Shown one piece after another: positions 48,803 to 59,192 of a stretch of DNA of 64,000 nt; the stretch's first letter is position 1; every line of letters begins with the position of its first letter. Made by a program: the position numbers and the translations under genes. Source of the stretch: Actinoplanes auranticolor (GTDB taxonomy: Bacteria > Actinomycetota > Actinomycetes > Mycobacteriales > Micromonosporaceae); assembly GCF_018332655.1 (NCBI RefSeq), contig NZ_BOQL01000017.1, forward strand, positions 62,001 to 126,000, in the 5' to 3' direction. Below the pieces are notes generated by a model that ran no database searches, was not told the origin of the DNA, and saw only the letters and a program-made list of their open reading frames with translations.

Positions 48803-51800
48803 TCAGTACGGCGGCAGATGCGACAACTGGATCAACCGCACTCCCTCACGCCGAGTCATCAGGCGACCACGCCCTGGTGGCATCAGGGTCGGCCGGATCG
48901 GCCCGATGAGCGCTCCCTCGTCGCTGGGCCCGGACATCACCAGGCCCGGCGACGACAGCTCGCGCAGCCGCTGGATCACCGGGTCGTACATCGCCCGGCC
49001 GGCCCCGCCCGCCCGCCGCGTGACGATCAGGTGCAGGCCGACGTCGCGGGCCTGCGGGAGGTACTCCACGATCGGCTGCAGCGGGTTGGTCGGGCCGGAG
49101 GCGATCAGGTCGTAGTCGTCGACCAGCACGAACAGCTCCGGACCGGTCCACCAGGACCGCTCGCGCAGCTGCTGGGCGGTGACGTCCGGGCCGGGCAGCC
49201 GGCGTTCCATGTAACCGGCCACCGACTCCATCAGCTCGAGCGTCTTCGCGGCCTGGATGCCGTAGCCGATCCGGTGGTCGGACTCGGGCAGGTCCATCAG
49301 GCTGCGCCGGTAGTCGACCAGGATCAGCCGGGCCTCCTCGGGCTGGAACCGGCGCATCACGGTGGTGGCGAGCGCCCGCAGGAACGACGACTTTCCGCAC
49401 TCGGCGTCGCCGAAGAGCAGGAAGTGCGGGTCACCGGCGAAGTCGATCTCGACCGGCTGCAGGTCCGACTCGGCGATGCCGATCGGCAGGCGCAGCCCGG
49501 TGGACCGGGACAGGTCGATGTCCGCGTACGGCAGTGACGGCGGCAGCAGCCGCACCCGCGGTGCCACCGGCCCGGTCCAGTTGGTCGCGATCATCTTGAC
49601 CAGCTCGGCCGTCTCGCCCGCCCCGCTCAGCTCCGGCCGCACGGTCAGCAGGTGCAGGCTCTTGTTCTTGTCCGTGGGGTGCTCGATCAGGCCCCGGCCG
49701 GCCTTCTCCGGCACGTTGACCGCCGCGCGCCGGTTCACCATCGAGTCGGTCGGGTCACCGAGGCGCAGCTCGACCCGGGAGCCGAACAGGTCGCGGATCG
49801 CCGGCCGGAAGTCCATCCAGCGCGGGGCGCTCGCGACCACGTGGATGCCGTACGACAGGCCGCGGGTGGCGATGTCGGTGATCACGCCCTCGAGCTCGTC
49901 GTAGTCCTTGCGCAGGGTGGTCCAGCCGTCGACGACCAGGAACACGTCGCCGAACGGGTCGGGGTCGGCGCCGTTGTTCAGCCCGGCGTGGGCCGCGCGG
50001 CGCCGCCGGTACGACGACATGGAGTCGATGCCCAGCTCGCCGAAGCGGGCCTCCCGGGTGGCGAGCAGGGTGGAGACCTCGCCGACCGTACGCCGCACGC
50101 CGACCGAGTCGAGCCGCCCGTAGACACCGCCGACGTGCGGGAGGTCCTTGAGCGTGCCCAGCGAGCCACCGCCGAAGTCCAGGCAGTAGACCTGCACCTC
50201 GGCCGGGGTGTGGGTGAGCGCCAGCCCGCAGATGAGCGAACGCAGCGCGGTCGACTTGCCGGACTGGGCGCCACCGACGACGGCCACGTGTCCGGCGCTG
50301 CCGCTCAGCTGCAGCCACATGACGTCGCGCAGCTGCTCGCGCGGCTTGTCGATCAGCGCGACGGGCACCTGCAGGGCGCCGTGCAGCTCGGGGTTGGCGA
50401 AGGCGAGGCCGCGGACCGGGTCCACGGTCACCGGGCCGAGCAGCTCGTCCAGCGCGGCCGACTGGTTCAGCGGCGGCAGCCACACCTGGTGGGCCGGCGG
50501 GCCCTGGCCGTTGAGCCGGGCCACCATGACGTCGAGCAGGCTCTCGCCGGCCGGGGTCTCCTCGGGCACCGGCTTGGCCGGCTCGACCGGCTTGGGGGCG
50601 GGCACGTAGTGCGTCGAGTAGGACAGCACCTGCGGCGCCGAGCCGTCGCGGGCCGCGCCGGGACCGCCGCTGCCGGCCTTGCGGAACGCTCCGGAGACGT
50701 ACGCGGCCTTGAACCGCACCAGCGGCTCGGTGCCGAACTTCAGGTAGCCGTGGCCGGGCGAGCGCGGCAGCTCGTACGCGTCGGGCACGCCGAGCACGGC
50801 CCGCGACTCCAGCGCGGAGAAGGTCCGCAGACCGATCCGGTACGACAGGTGGGTGTCCAGCCCGCGCAGCCGGCCCTCCTCGAGCCGCTGGCTGGCCAGC
50901 AGCAGGTGCACGCCGAGCGAGCGGCCGAGCCGTCCGATCTGGACGAAGAGGTCGATGAAGTCCGGCTTGGCCGAGAGCAGCTCGGAGAACTCGTCACAGA
51001 TGACCAGCAGCGACGGCAGCGGCGACAGCGCCGCACCGCCGGCCCGCGCCTTCTCGTAGTCGCGCAGGCTGGCGTAGTTGCCGGCCTTGCGCAGCAGCTC
51101 CTGGCGGCGCAGCAGCTCGCCGTCGATGGCGTCCACCATGCGGTCGACCAGCGGCAGCTCGTCGGCGAGGTTCGTGATCACGGCGGCGGTGTGCGGCAGC
51201 CGGTCCAGCGATGAGAAGGTCGCGCCGCCCTTGAAGTCGACGAGCACGAAGTTCAGCGTCTCGGAGGAGTGGGTGGCGGCCAGCGCCAGCACCAGCGTGC
51301 GCAGCAGCTCCGACTTGCCCGAGCCGGTGGCCCCGATGAGCAGGCCGTGCGGGCCCATGCCGTCCTGCGCGGACTCCTTGAGGTCCAGCTCGATGGCGCC
51401 GCCGTCGGCACCGAGGCCGATCGGCACCCGCAGCTTGTCCCGGTTCGGCCGGGGCAGCCAGGCCTGGGCGACGCTGAACGAGTCCGGGTCGCCCAGGTTG
51501 AGCAGCTCGGCCAGGCCCATCTCGGTGGCCATCGGGCTGTCGGTGGAACGCGACATGGCGGCGAGGCGCAACGGCGCCAGCCGGCGGGCGACGGCCTCGG
51601 CCTCCTCCTCGCTGAGCCGGTCCGGCGTGCCGACGTCGGCGGCGTGGTCCATCGCGTACGTGTGCAGCTCGTGCTTGCCGTTGCCCGGCTTGACCTCCAG
51701 CACCAGCAGCGAGCGGTCCAGCAGCCGGGGTGGCACGTCGTCGAGGTCCAGCACCGTGACGCCGTCGATGCCGTCGTCGAGCTGGGTCGCGCCCTTGAGG

Positions 51801-52780
51801 TCGGCGCCGTCGAGCACGATCACCACGTGCGGACCGTTGCCGCTGCTGCCGGCCGGGTTGAACCGCGGCCGGTTGCCGATCACGTCCTCGAGCAGCTTCT
51901 CCAGGTCGGGCCCGGCGCTGGCCACGAGCCGGACCTGGCCGAGCCGGTCGGTGCGCGACGGGTGCAGGTTGTGCGGCAGCCACTTGACCCATTCCCACAT
52001 CGCGCGGCGCTCGGGGCCGGCGCAGACGGCGATGATCAGATCGTCCGGCGCGTGGAAGACCGCCAGCTGGGCCAGCACGGCGCGGGTCAGGGCGCGCGCG
52101 TCGGCCTCGCCGGTGGGACCGTGGCCGCGCATGAAGACCCTTGCGAAGCCGCGCAGGGACACCGCGACCGGCAGGTCCGGGACCACCGAGTACGCGTCCA
52201 GGAACCGGCGCAGCGCACCGGCGGTCATCGGCTCGAGGTCCTCCAGCGGCCGGGTGACCGGGGGGATCAGCGGCGTGGCCAGGGTCTGCGGGCCGACGGC
52301 GAGCCGCACGACACCGAAGTCCGGGTCGGCCGAGCGGCGTTCCCAGACCCGGTGGCTCTCGGCGGTCGACCAGAGCTGCTGCGGGTCGGGGTGGCGATAG
52401 AACAGGCCGAGGCGCTGCTTGCTCGCGGTGTCCCGGACCCGCCGGCGCAGACCGGACAGATGCCGCAGATACTCCCGGCGGGCGGCCATCATCTCGGCCT
52501 TCTTGGGCCCGCCGCTGCCGCCGAAGGAGGTGGCCAGCATGGCCAGCGACGAGATACCGAACAGGCCGCCGACCACATAGGAGAAGGCGCCGCCGCCACC
52601 GCGGCCCATCATCATGGCCATCGCCACCGAGCCGCCGAGCATCGGCAGCACCATCAGCGCCTGGGTCCACCGCCCGCCGACCGCCTGCGGGATCTCGGGG
52701 GGCGGATCGACGGCGAGCTCGCCGGTCGGGATCTCCGGCGCCGGCCGCCGGGCAGCCCGCTTGATCACCACCGTGCTCAT
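48803..52780 (-). CDS. eccC: Type VII secretion ATPase EccC
   Basis: The 1325-residue motor has two N-terminal membrane helices (about 40-58 and 65-86), a DUF-like linker domain and three FtsK/SpoIIIE ATPase domains. Their Walker A loops are GATGSGKS (483-490), GGAQSGKS (836-843) and GDAECGKS (1124-1131), with Walker B CDEFSE in the first. All three keep the Lys and Ser/Thr. EccC drives export of WXG100-type substrates. The full length fused form is typical of actinobacteria with a single eccC gene. It is divergent from eccD over a 171-bp promoter region. Confidence 0.95.
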   Translation of the reverse strand: MSTVVIKRAARRPAPEIPTGELAVDPPPEIPQAVGGRWTQALMVLPMLGGSVAMAMMMGRGGGGAFSYVVGGLFGISSLAMLATSFGGSGGPKKAEMMAARREYLRHLSGLRRRVRDTASKQRLGLFYRHPDPQQLWSTAESHRVWERRSADPDFGVVRLAVGPQTLATPLIPPVTRPLEDLEPMTAGALRRFLDAYSVVPDLPVAVSLRGFARVFMRGHGPTGEADARALTRAVLAQLAVFHAPDDLIIAVCAGPERRAMWEWVKWLPHNLHPSRTDRLGQVRLVASAGPDLEKLLEDVIGNRPRFNPAGSSGNGPHVVIVLDGADLKGATQLDDGIDGVTVLDLDDVPPRLLDRSLLVLEVKPGNGKHELHTYAMDHAADVGTPDRLSEEEAEAVARRLAPLRLAAMSRSTDSPMATEMGLAELLNLGDPDSFSVAQAWLPRPNRDKLRVPIGLGADGGAIELDLKESAQDGMGPHGLLIGATGSGKSELLRTLVLALAATHSSETLNFVLVDFKGGATFSSLDRLPHTAAVITNLADELPLVDRMVDAIDGELLRRQELLRKAGNYASLRDYEKARAGGAALSPLPSLLVICDEFSELLSAKPDFIDLFVQIGRLGRSLGVHLLLASQRLEEGRLRGLDTHLSYRIGLRTFSALESRAVLGVPDAYELPRSPGHGYLKFGTEPLVRFKAAYVSGAFRKAGSGGPGAARDGSAPQVLSYSTHYVPAPKPVEPAKPVPEETPAGESLLDVMVARLNGQGPPAHQVWLPPLNQSAALDELLGPVTVDPVRGLAFANPELHGALQVPVALIDKPREQLRDVMWLQLSGSAGHVAVVGGAQSGKSTALRSLICGLALTHTPAEVQVYCLDFGGGSLGTLKDLPHVGGVYGRLDSVGVRRTVGEVSTLLATREARFGELGIDSMSSYRRRRAAHAGLNNGADPDPFGDVFLVVDGWTTLRKDYDELEGVITDIATRGLSYGIHVVASAPRWMDFRPAIRDLFGSRVELRLGDPTDSMVNRRAAVNVPEKAGRGLIEHPTDKNKSLHLLTVRPELSGAGETAELVKMIATNWTGPVAPRVRLLPPSLPYADIDLSRSTGLRLPIGIAESDLQPVEIDFAGDPHFLLFGDAECGKSSFLRALATTVMRRFQPEEARLILVDYRRSLMDLPESDHRIGYGIQAAKTLELMESVAGYMERRLPGPDVTAQQLRERSWWTGPELFVLVDDYDLIASGPTNPLQPIVEYLPQARDVGLHLIVTRRAGGAGRAMYDPVIQRLRELSSPGLVMSGPSDEGALIGPIRPTLMPPGRGRLMTRREGVRLIQLSHLPPY

Positions 52781-52951
52781 ACCGAGAGAGTCCCTTTCAT
52801 TCGCAACCGCCCGCCTTGCGCACATCATCCACTTTGGCGAGTGGTGGCTGTGCCCCGTCCGCATGACCAGCGACCGGTCACCGCGCAGGGCTCATGGTAG
52901 GTAAAGTCCCCTCAGTTCCGCAGCCTCGTCACCATCGATGGGAAATACGGC

Positions 52952-54388
52952 ATGAGTGTCGGCTTGGCCCGAGTCACGATCAGCGCGCCGCAGCGCCGGG
53001 TCGACGTGGCGCTGCCCGAGCACGTACCGCTGGCCGAGCTGCTGCCCGAGGTCCTCCGGCACGCCGGCGAGGGGCTGGCCGACGACGGCGAGAAGCACGG
53101 CGGCTGGCTGCTGCGCCGCACCGACGGCGTCGCCCTGGCCACCGCCCAGGGCCTGTTCCCGCAGGGTGTCCGGGACGGTGAGGTGCTGCACCTGGTGCCG
53201 GCCCGGGACAACTGGCCCGAGCTGGAGTACGACGACGTCGTCGAGGCCATCGCCGAGGGCGCCCGGCGCCGCGGCACCATCTGGTCGCCGGCCTCGACCC
53301 GCACGGCCACCCTGGCCGGGTGCGCGGTGCTGCTGGCGGTCGCCCTGCTCACGGTGGTCACGGCCGGTCCGGCCTGGGGCGGCGCGGCCTTCTTCGGGCT
53401 CGGCGTGGGCCTGCTGCTCGCGCTCGCCGGCATCACGGCCTCCCGGGCGTACGGGGACGCGCGGGCCGGGGCGGTCCTCGGTGGCTGCGCGCTGCCGTAC
53501 GCGTTCGTCGGCGGAGCCGTGCTGATCGCCTCCGGTGACCCGGTCGGGGTCTTCGCGCTGCTGCCCTGGCTCGGCGGCCCCGAGCTGCTGACCGGCTCGG
53601 TGGCGCTGCTGCTGGTCGCCGCCCTGGGCGCGGCCGGCGTGGCCGCGTCCCTGCGGGTCTTCACCGCCGGCATCATGATCGGCCTGTTCGGGGCGCTGAC
53701 CGCCCTCGCCGCCCTGCTCACCTCGGCCGCCGGCGCCGCGGCGATCCTGCTGTCCGCCCTGATCTGCGGGATCGGCGCGCTGCCGCTGCTGGCGATCCGG
53801 CTGGGCAAGATGCCCACCCCGCCGGTGACCCTGCCCACCGGCAGCGAGGCGGAGCAGACCTTCACCGGCGCCCCGGCCGGCGGTTCGGCCCTGGCCGCGG
53901 CGCGGGAGCGGCCGGACCGGGCCCGGGTCTTCGCCGCGGTCAGCCGCACCGAGGAGCTGCTCACCGGGCTGCTGCTCGGGCACGCGCTGCTCTGTGCGGG
54001 TGCCTTCGTGGTGCTGGCGTCCGCCGGCGGTCTGTCCGCGCAGATCCTGACCGGTCTCGCGGTGGCGGCGTTGCTGCTGCGCTGCCGGCTCTTCGTGACC
54101 CTGCGCCAGCGGCTGCCGCTGATCTCCGCCGGGCTGTTCGGCCTCTTCGTCCTGGGGGTGGACCTGCTGTGGGGTGCGGGCGAGGCGATGCTGCTCGGCC
54201 TGGGCGTCACCGTCCTGCTGGTGGCGCTGGCCGTGGTCGCCGCCGGAGCGACCTGGACCCGCCGGCCGCCGTCGCCGTATCTCGGGCGGGCCGCCGACCT
54301 GCTGGACACGCTGGCCGTGGTGGCGGTCATCCCGGTCGCCTGCGCGGTCCTCGGCCTCTACGGCATGGCCAGCAACCTCAGCATCTGA
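52952..54388 (+). CDS. eccD: Type VII secretion membrane protein EccD
   Basis: The 478-residue protein has an N-terminal ubiquitin-like domain (about 1-95, LARVTISAPQRRVDVALPEH) and about eleven membrane helices from residue 115. This is the EccD pattern; EccD forms the vestibule of the ESX pore. Other core parts, EccB, EccE and WXG100 substrates, are not encoded nearby. A strong terminator follows. Confidence 0.92.
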   Translation: MSVGLARVTISAPQRRVDVALPEHVPLAELLPEVLRHAGEGLADDGEKHGGWLLRRTDGVALATAQGLFPQGVRDGEVLHLVPARDNWPELEYDDVVEAIAEGARRRGTIWSPASTRTATLAGCAVLLAVALLTVVTAGPAWGGAAFFGLGVGLLLALAGITASRAYGDARAGAVLGGCALPYAFVGGAVLIASGDPVGVFALLPWLGGPELLTGSVALLLVAALGAAGVAASLRVFTAGIMIGLFGALTALAALLTSAAGAAAILLSALICGIGALPLLAIRLGKMPTPPVTLPTGSEAEQTFTGAPAGGSALAAARERPDRARVFAAVSRTEELLTGLLLGHALLCAGAFVVLASAGGLSAQILTGLAVAALLLRCRLFVTLRQRLPLISAGLFGLFVLGVDLLWGAGEAMLLGLGVTVLLVALAVVAAGATWTRRPPSPYLGRAADLLDTLAVVAVIPVACAVLGLYGMASNLSI

Positions 54389-54402
54389 CCCGGACACGAA
54401 GA

Positions 54403-54433
54403 ACGCGGCGGCCGAGCTACCCGGCCGCCGCGT
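54403..54433. terminator. Bidirectional terminator of eccD and ppa
   Basis: An 11-bp perfect stem (ACGCGGCGGCC at 54403-54413 with 54423-54433) lies between the convergent genes. Its arm shares the AACGCGGCGG core seen in the triple unit at 23134-23259. Confidence 0.8.
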
Positions 54434-54445
54434 CCCGCTGTCGGA

Positions 54446-54949
54446 TCAGTGACCCTCGTCGTGGTGCTCCGCGGCCTCCGCGCGCTTGAACGACGCCCGG
54501 ATCTCCTCCTCGGCCTCGACGCGGCCGGTCCAGGTCGCGCCCTCGACCGACTTGCCGGGCTCGAGGTCCTTGTAGACCGTGAAGAAGTGCTGGATCTCCA
54601 TCCGGTCGAACTCGCCCAGGTGGTGGATGTCGCGCAGGTGCTCCTGGCGCGGGTCCTCGTAGGGCACGCAGAGGACCTTGTCGTCGCGGCCCTTCTCGTC
54701 GGTCATCCGGTACATGCCGATCGCCCGGGCCCGCACGAGGCAGCCGGGGAACGTCGGCTCCTGGATGAGCACCAGGGCGTCCAGCGGGTCGCCGTCCTGC
54801 CCCAGAGTGCCCTCGATGAACCCGTAGTCAGCCGGATACTGCGTCGCGGTGAAGAGCGTCCGGTCCAGTCGGATCCGGCCGGTCTTGTGGTCGACCTCGT
54901 ACTTGTTCCGCTGGCCCTTGGGGATCTCAACCAAGACGTCGAAATCCAT
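54446..54949 (-). CDS. ppa: Inorganic pyrophosphatase, family I
   Basis: The 167-residue enzyme splits pyrophosphate and pulls biosynthetic reactions forward. Family motifs are [38 protein letters not shown] (Asp metal ligands) and the Lys/Tyr late motif [12 protein letters not shown]. The length equals other actinobacterial PPases. ATG at 54949 has AAGGGAG upstream. It is divergent from dacB, as in mycobacteria. Confidence 0.96.
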   Translation of the reverse strand: MDFDVLVEIPKGQRNKYEVDHKTGRIRLDRTLFTATQYPADYGFIEGTLGQDGDPLDALVLIQEPTFPGCLVRARAIGMYRMTDEKGRDDKVLCVPYEDPRQEHLRDIHHLGEFDRMEIQHFFTVYKDLEPGKSVEGATWTGRVEAEEEIRASFKRAEAAEHHDEGH

Positions 54950-55098
54950 CGTTCGCTCCCTTGTTAGCCCCGCATCGGACCCGGCAGGGCGTGGCGACGG
55001 AGCGGGAGCAGGAATCGGCCCCGAGGATCCGCGCGCACCGGTGTGCCGGATGTTTGTAGTCTCCCCTAAGTCTGACGCCACGTACGGAGGAGGGGCTC

Positions 55099-56898
55099 GT
55101 GGGGAGGCAAGATTCACAGAACACTCCTGAGTACGACGGCGTGTCGGGACCGGAGAACGGTCATCTGCCGGTAGGGCGCGCCAGTGTGCCGCCGGCCGGA
55201 TCGCCGGTGACACCGCCCGCGCCACGTCCCGCGGGCACCACGTACGGTCGCGCCTCGGTCCCGCTCAACAGCGCTCAATCCCAGCCCCAGGCTGCTCAGG
55301 GGCCCTCTGCGCCCCAGCCTGTCCCGGGGTCCGCACCCGCGGTCCAGCCCCCGGCGGCCCCGACGGGTCAGCCCGGCGGTCCGGCACCGGGCCCGGCGGG
55401 TCCCCCAGCCGGGGGACCGGCAGCGGCGGAGCCGGGTACGGGCAAGTCGCGGCGTACCGTCGTCTTGTCGCTTCTTGCAGCCCTCGTGCTGGTCGTGGTG
55501 GCCGCGGCCGGAGTGCTGGTGGTCCGGCCCGGTCCGGTGGACGGCTGGCTGGCGGGCGACCCCACGTCGAGCCCCTCGGCGGCCGCCACCCCGGACCCGA
55601 TGCCGACGCCCGTGCTGGCCGCGGCCGACACCTCGGGCACGGCGCCCACCGCGGCCGGGGTGAGCGCCGCGATCACCCCGCTGCTCAAGGCCGGCCCGCT
55701 CGGCCCGCGGGTCAACGTCTCGGTCGCCGACGCCGCGACCGGGGAGTCCCTGTTCGAGCAGAACGCGGACACCATGACCACCCCCGCCTCCACCACCAAG
55801 CTGCTCACCGCGGCCACCGTGCTCGCGGCCCGGGGCCCGGCCCACCGGCTGGCCACCCGCGCGGTGGCCGGCGCCGAGCCCGGCGAGGTCGTGCTGATCG
55901 GCGGCGGCGATGCCACCCTCTCGGCCGGCGCCAAGGGCCAGTTCCCCGGCGCGGCCCGGCTGGACAAGCTGGCCGGCCAGGTCGAGAAGGCGCTCGGTGG
56001 GCAGGCCCCGACCAAGGTCACCGTCGACATCTCGCTGTACGAGGGCCCGCTCACCGCGCTCGGCTGGGACGGTGACGTCATCGGCGGCGGTCAGGTGGCC
56101 AAGATCCAGTCGCTGATGACCAACGCCGGCCGGATCGAGCCGGTGCACAACGAGTTCGGCGGCGACCCGCGTTTCTCGGACCCGGCGCTGGCCGCGGGCC
56201 GGGCCTTCGCCGAACACCTCGGCGTCGCGACGGGCACGGTGAAGAAGGGCAAGGCGCCCGCCGCCGTGGAGTCGGGCGCCCCCTCGGCCGCGCCCTCCGC
56301 GGCGGCCGGCGCGGCTCCGGCCCCCGGCGCGGAGCTGGGCAAGGTCGAGTCGCCGCCGCTGGTGCACGTGGTCGACTGGATGCTGGAGCAGAGCGACAAC
56401 GTGCTCGCCGAGGCGCTGGCCCGCGAGGTCGCGCTGGCGGCCGGCCAGGCGGCCTCCTTCGAAGGGGCGGCCCAGGCGATGATCGCCAAGCTGGGCGAGC
56501 TGGGTCTGCCGGCCGGCGAGGCCGAGCTGTCCGACGCCAGCGGCCTGTCCCGGCGCAACCGGATCAGCCCGAACCTGCTGACCGAGGTGCTCAAGCTCGC
56601 CGCGAGCGGCAAGCACGCAGAGCTCAGCGGCATGTTCGGCGGGCTGCCGGTGGCCGGCTGGTCCGGCACGCTGCGCACCCGCTTCGTGACCCCGGCGCCC
56701 AACCGGATCGGCCAGGGCCTGGTCCGGGCCAAGACCGGCACGCTGACCGGGGTCAACACGATCTCCGGCCAGCTGGTCACCGCCGACGGCCGGCTGCTGG
56801 TCTTCGCGATCATGGCGGACCGCACCGGCGAGTCGGTCGCCGCCCGCCAGGCGCTGGACCGGATCGCGGCCAAGCTGGTCACCTGCGGGTGCACCTAG
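55099..56898 (+). CDS. dacB: D-alanyl-D-alanine carboxypeptidase, PBP4/DacB family
   Basis: The 599-residue protein has a long Pro/Gln-rich cytoplasmic N-terminus (about 1-115), a membrane helix ([23 protein letters not shown]) and a class C penicillin-binding domain with active-site motifs STTK, SDN and KTGT. It trims peptidoglycan stem peptides. The inserted stretch near residues 390-415 is Ala/Pro-rich. GTG start with GGAGGAGGGG upstream. Gene order ppa-dacB-metallopeptidase-tilS-hpt matches mycobacteria. Confidence 0.93.
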   Translation: MGRQDSQNTPEYDGVSGPENGHLPVGRASVPPAGSPVTPPAPRPAGTTYGRASVPLNSAQSQPQAAQGPSAPQPVPGSAPAVQPPAAPTGQPGGPAPGPAGPPAGGPAAAEPGTGKSRRTVVLSLLAALVLVVVAAAGVLVVRPGPVDGWLAGDPTSSPSAAATPDPMPTPVLAAADTSGTAPTAAGVSAAITPLLKAGPLGPRVNVSVADAATGESLFEQNADTMTTPASTTKLLTAATVLAARGPAHRLATRAVAGAEPGEVVLIGGGDATLSAGAKGQFPGAARLDKLAGQVEKALGGQAPTKVTVDISLYEGPLTALGWDGDVIGGGQVAKIQSLMTNAGRIEPVHNEFGGDPRFSDPALAAGRAFAEHLGVATGTVKKGKAPAAVESGAPSAAPSAAAGAAPAPGAELGKVESPPLVHVVDWMLEQSDNVLAEALAREVALAAGQAASFEGAAQAMIAKLGELGLPAGEAELSDASGLSRRNRISPNLLTEVLKLAASGKHAELSGMFGGLPVAGWSGTLRTRFVTPAPNRIGQGLVRAKTGTLTGVNTISGQLVTADGRLLVFAIMADRTGESVAARQALDRIAAKLVTCGCT

Positions 56899-56945
56899 GC
56901 CGGCCCTAGGGGATTTCTCAGGGCCGGCGGCTGGTCGGGCGCGGG

Positions 56946-56951
56946 TACGGT
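56946..56951 (+). promoter_or_regulatory. -10 of the HExxH metalloprotein gene
   Basis: TACGGT ends 7 nt before the ATG at 56959, with no ribosome-binding site; it favours this start over GTG at 56950. Confidence 0.6.
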
Positions 56952-56958
56952 GGTCAGC

Positions 56959-58017
56959 ATGGCGCAGTTCGTTGACTGGGATCTGGCCGCCGCCACCGCG
57001 GGCGCGCTGTCGAAATCCGGACCCGCGGTGTCCTACGAGGAAGCCACCCAGGTGGTGGCGCAGCTGCGCGATCTGACCGAGGAGGCCGCGGGACACGTCG
57101 CGGCGTACACCGGGCTGACCGCCCAGGTCGAGGCTCCACCGGTGCGGGTCGTCGACCGCAAGGACTGGGCGGCGGTCAACATCGCCGGCCTCAAGCACGT
57201 GATCATTCCGCTGGTCACCAGGCTCTCCGGGGACAAGCAGCCCGGAGCGGTGGCCGACGCGATCGGCTCCCGGGTCACCGGCGTGCAGGCCGGCACCGTG
57301 CTGGCCTACCTGTCCGGCCGGGTCCTCGGTCAGTACGAGGTCTTCTCCGCCGAGCCGGGCCAGCTGCTGCTCAACGCCCCGAACATCGTCGAGGTCGAGC
57401 GCAAGATCGGCGCCGACCCCCGCGACTTCCGGCTCTGGGTCTGCCTGCACGAGGTGACCCACCGCACCCAGTTCACGGCCGTGCCGTGGATGCGCGGCTA
57501 CTTCCTCGGCGAGGTCCAGGCGTTCGTCGACGCCTCGCAGAACGGCGAGCACATCCTCGAGCGGATGCGCCGCGGGGTGGCCACGCTGTCGGACGCCCTG
57601 CGCGACCCGGACAGCCGGTCCTCGGTCATCGATCTGGTGCAGACCCCCGCGCAGAAGGCGGTCCTGGACCGGCTGACCGCGCTGATGACCCTGCTGGAGG
57701 GGCACGCCGAGTTCGTCATGGACGGGGTCGGCCCCGAGGTCATCCCGTCGGTCGAGTCCATCCGGGCCAAGTTCAACCAGCGCCGCGAGAGCGGCAACCC
57801 GCTGGAGAAGGCGATCCGCCGGCTGCTCGGCATCGAGGTCAAGATGCGGCAGTACGCGGAGGGCCACAAGTTCGTGCACGGCGTGGTCGAGCGGGTCGGC
57901 ATGGCCGGCTTCAACAAGATCTTCGACTCGCCGCTGACCCTGCCCCGGCTGGACGAGCTGGGCGACCCGGACGCGTGGGTGGCCCGGGTGCACGGGCCGG
58001 TCGGACTGGCTTCCTAG
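56959..58017 (+). CDS. Zinc-dependent metalloprotease-like protein (DUF2342)
   Basis: The 352-residue cytoplasmic protein has the zinc motif LHEVTHRTQF (HExxH) and later Glu-containing helices (LMTLLEGHAEFVMDGVG). It matches the actinobacterial family often annotated as coenzyme F420 biosynthesis-associated, and Rv3626c in mycobacteria (recalled). Its substrate is unknown, and the F420 link is by association only. tilS follows after 11 nt. Confidence 0.9.
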   Translation: MAQFVDWDLAAATAGALSKSGPAVSYEEATQVVAQLRDLTEEAAGHVAAYTGLTAQVEAPPVRVVDRKDWAAVNIAGLKHVIIPLVTRLSGDKQPGAVADAIGSRVTGVQAGTVLAYLSGRVLGQYEVFSAEPGQLLLNAPNIVEVERKIGADPRDFRLWVCLHEVTHRTQFTAVPWMRGYFLGEVQAFVDASQNGEHILERMRRGVATLSDALRDPDSRSSVIDLVQTPAQKAVLDRLTALMTLLEGHAEFVMDGVGPEVIPSVESIRAKFNQRRESGNPLEKAIRRLLGIEVKMRQYAEGHKFVHGVVERVGMAGFNKIFDSPLTLPRLDELGDPDAWVARVHGPVGLAS

Positions 58018-58028
58018 CGGTCCCGGCC

Positions 58029-59192
58029 GTGGCCAGGATCGCGCCTTCGGTCGCGGCTGTCCGCAACGCGGTCCGCCGGGCGCTGCGCTCCGGCGTGGGG
58101 CTCGACGCGGCCGCTGCTGATGGCGCGGGACCGAGCGTGGCCGTAGCCGGCGGTGCGGGACCGAGCGTGGTCTCGGAAACGGCGGCCGGGACGGTCTCCG
58201 GGTCGGGCCTGACGTCGCTGCCCGAGCCCGGGTCGGGCGTGGCGTCGCTGGCTGAGTCCGGGCCGGGCGTGGCGTCGCAGCCGGCGCCCGGGCAGCTTGT
58301 TCTTGTCGCGTGTTCCGGTGGGGCCGACTCGCTGGCCCTCGCTGCCGCGACAGCTTTCGTCGCGCCCCGCCTCGGCCTGCGGGCCGGGCTGGTGACCGTC
58401 GATCACGGATTGCAGGAGGGCTCCCCGGCCCGGGCCGCTGCCGTCGCCGACTGGGCGCGGTCCGCCGGGCTGGGTCCCGTGGAGATCGCCACGGTCGACG
58501 TGACCGGCCGCCCCGGAGGACCCGAGGCCGCCGCCCGGGACGCCCGCTACCAGGCACTTTCCGCCGTCGCGGCACGAACCGGCGCGGTGGCGGTGCTGCT
58601 CGGGCACACCCGGGACGACCAGGCCGAGACCGTGCTGCTCGCGCTGGCCCGGGGCGCGGGGCCGCGCGGGCTGTCCGGGATGCCGTACCGGAAAGGGGTC
58701 CTGCTCCGGCCGCTGCTGGACGTCACCCGGGCCGAGACCCGCAAGGCCTGCGCCGCGCTGGGCCTCGCGGCCTGGGAGGACCCGCACAACACCGACCCGG
58801 CGTACACCCGCTCCCGGGTCCGGGCCGACGCCCTGCCCGCGCTGATCGCGGCGCTGGGGCCCGGGGTGGTCGCCAACCTGGCGCGGACCGCCTCGCTGCT
58901 CGCCGCGGACGCCGGCTATCTCGACGGGGTCGCCGCCGAGGCGCTCGGCGCGTGCCGGTCGGGCACCGGCCTCTCGGTGGGCGCGCTGGCCGCCCTGCCC
59001 GCGGCCATCCGCAGCCGGGTGCTGCACGCCTGGGCCCGCGAACTCGGTGCTCCCGGGGCCGCCCTCTCGCACCGGCACGTCCTCGCCCTGGACGCGCTGG
59101 TGACCGGCTGGCACGGCCAGGGGCCCGCGTCGCTGCCGGGCGGGATCGTCGTGGGTCGCCGAGCGGGTGACCTGGTGCCCGCCGGCTTGTGA
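58029..59192 (+). CDS. tilS: tRNA(Ile)-lysidine synthase with repeat-bearing insertion
   Basis: The 387-residue enzyme converts C34 of tRNA-Ile(CAU) to lysidine. The PP-loop motif is SGGADSLAL, followed by VDHGLQ and LLGHTRDDQAET. Between a short N-terminal helix (about 1-25) and the PP-loop domain lies an unusual stretch of roughly 60 residues rich in Gly, Ala, Pro and Ser, encoded by 30-bp units. The rest is a normal TilS. GTG start; the coding frame overlaps no other gene. Confidence 0.92.
   Translation: MARIAPSVAAVRNAVRRALRSGVGLDAAAADGAGPSVAVAGGAGPSVVSETAAGTVSGSGLTSLPEPGSGVASLAESGPGVASQPAPGQLVLVACSGGADSLALAAATAFVAPRLGLRAGLVTVDHGLQEGSPARAAAVADWARSAGLGPVEIATVDVTGRPGGPEAAARDARYQALSAVAARTGAVAVLLGHTRDDQAETVLLALARGAGPRGLSGMPYRKGVLLRPLLDVTRAETRKACAALGLAAWEDPHNTDPAYTRSRVRADALPALIAALGPGVVANLARTASLLAADAGYLDGVAAEALGACRSGTGLSVGALAALPAAIRSRVLHAWARELGAPGAALSHRHVLALDALVTGWHGQGPASLPGGIVVGRRAGDLVPAGL
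58111..58290 (+). repeat. 30-bp tandem repeat array inside tilS
   Basis: Two units end in GCGGGACCGAGCGTGG (58111-58140 and 58141-58170), and after a 30-bp stretch come three units sharing GGxCGGGCxTGxCGTCGC (58201-58230, 58231-58260, 58261-58290). Each unit adds ten residues, so copy change keeps the frame. Confidence 0.85.
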
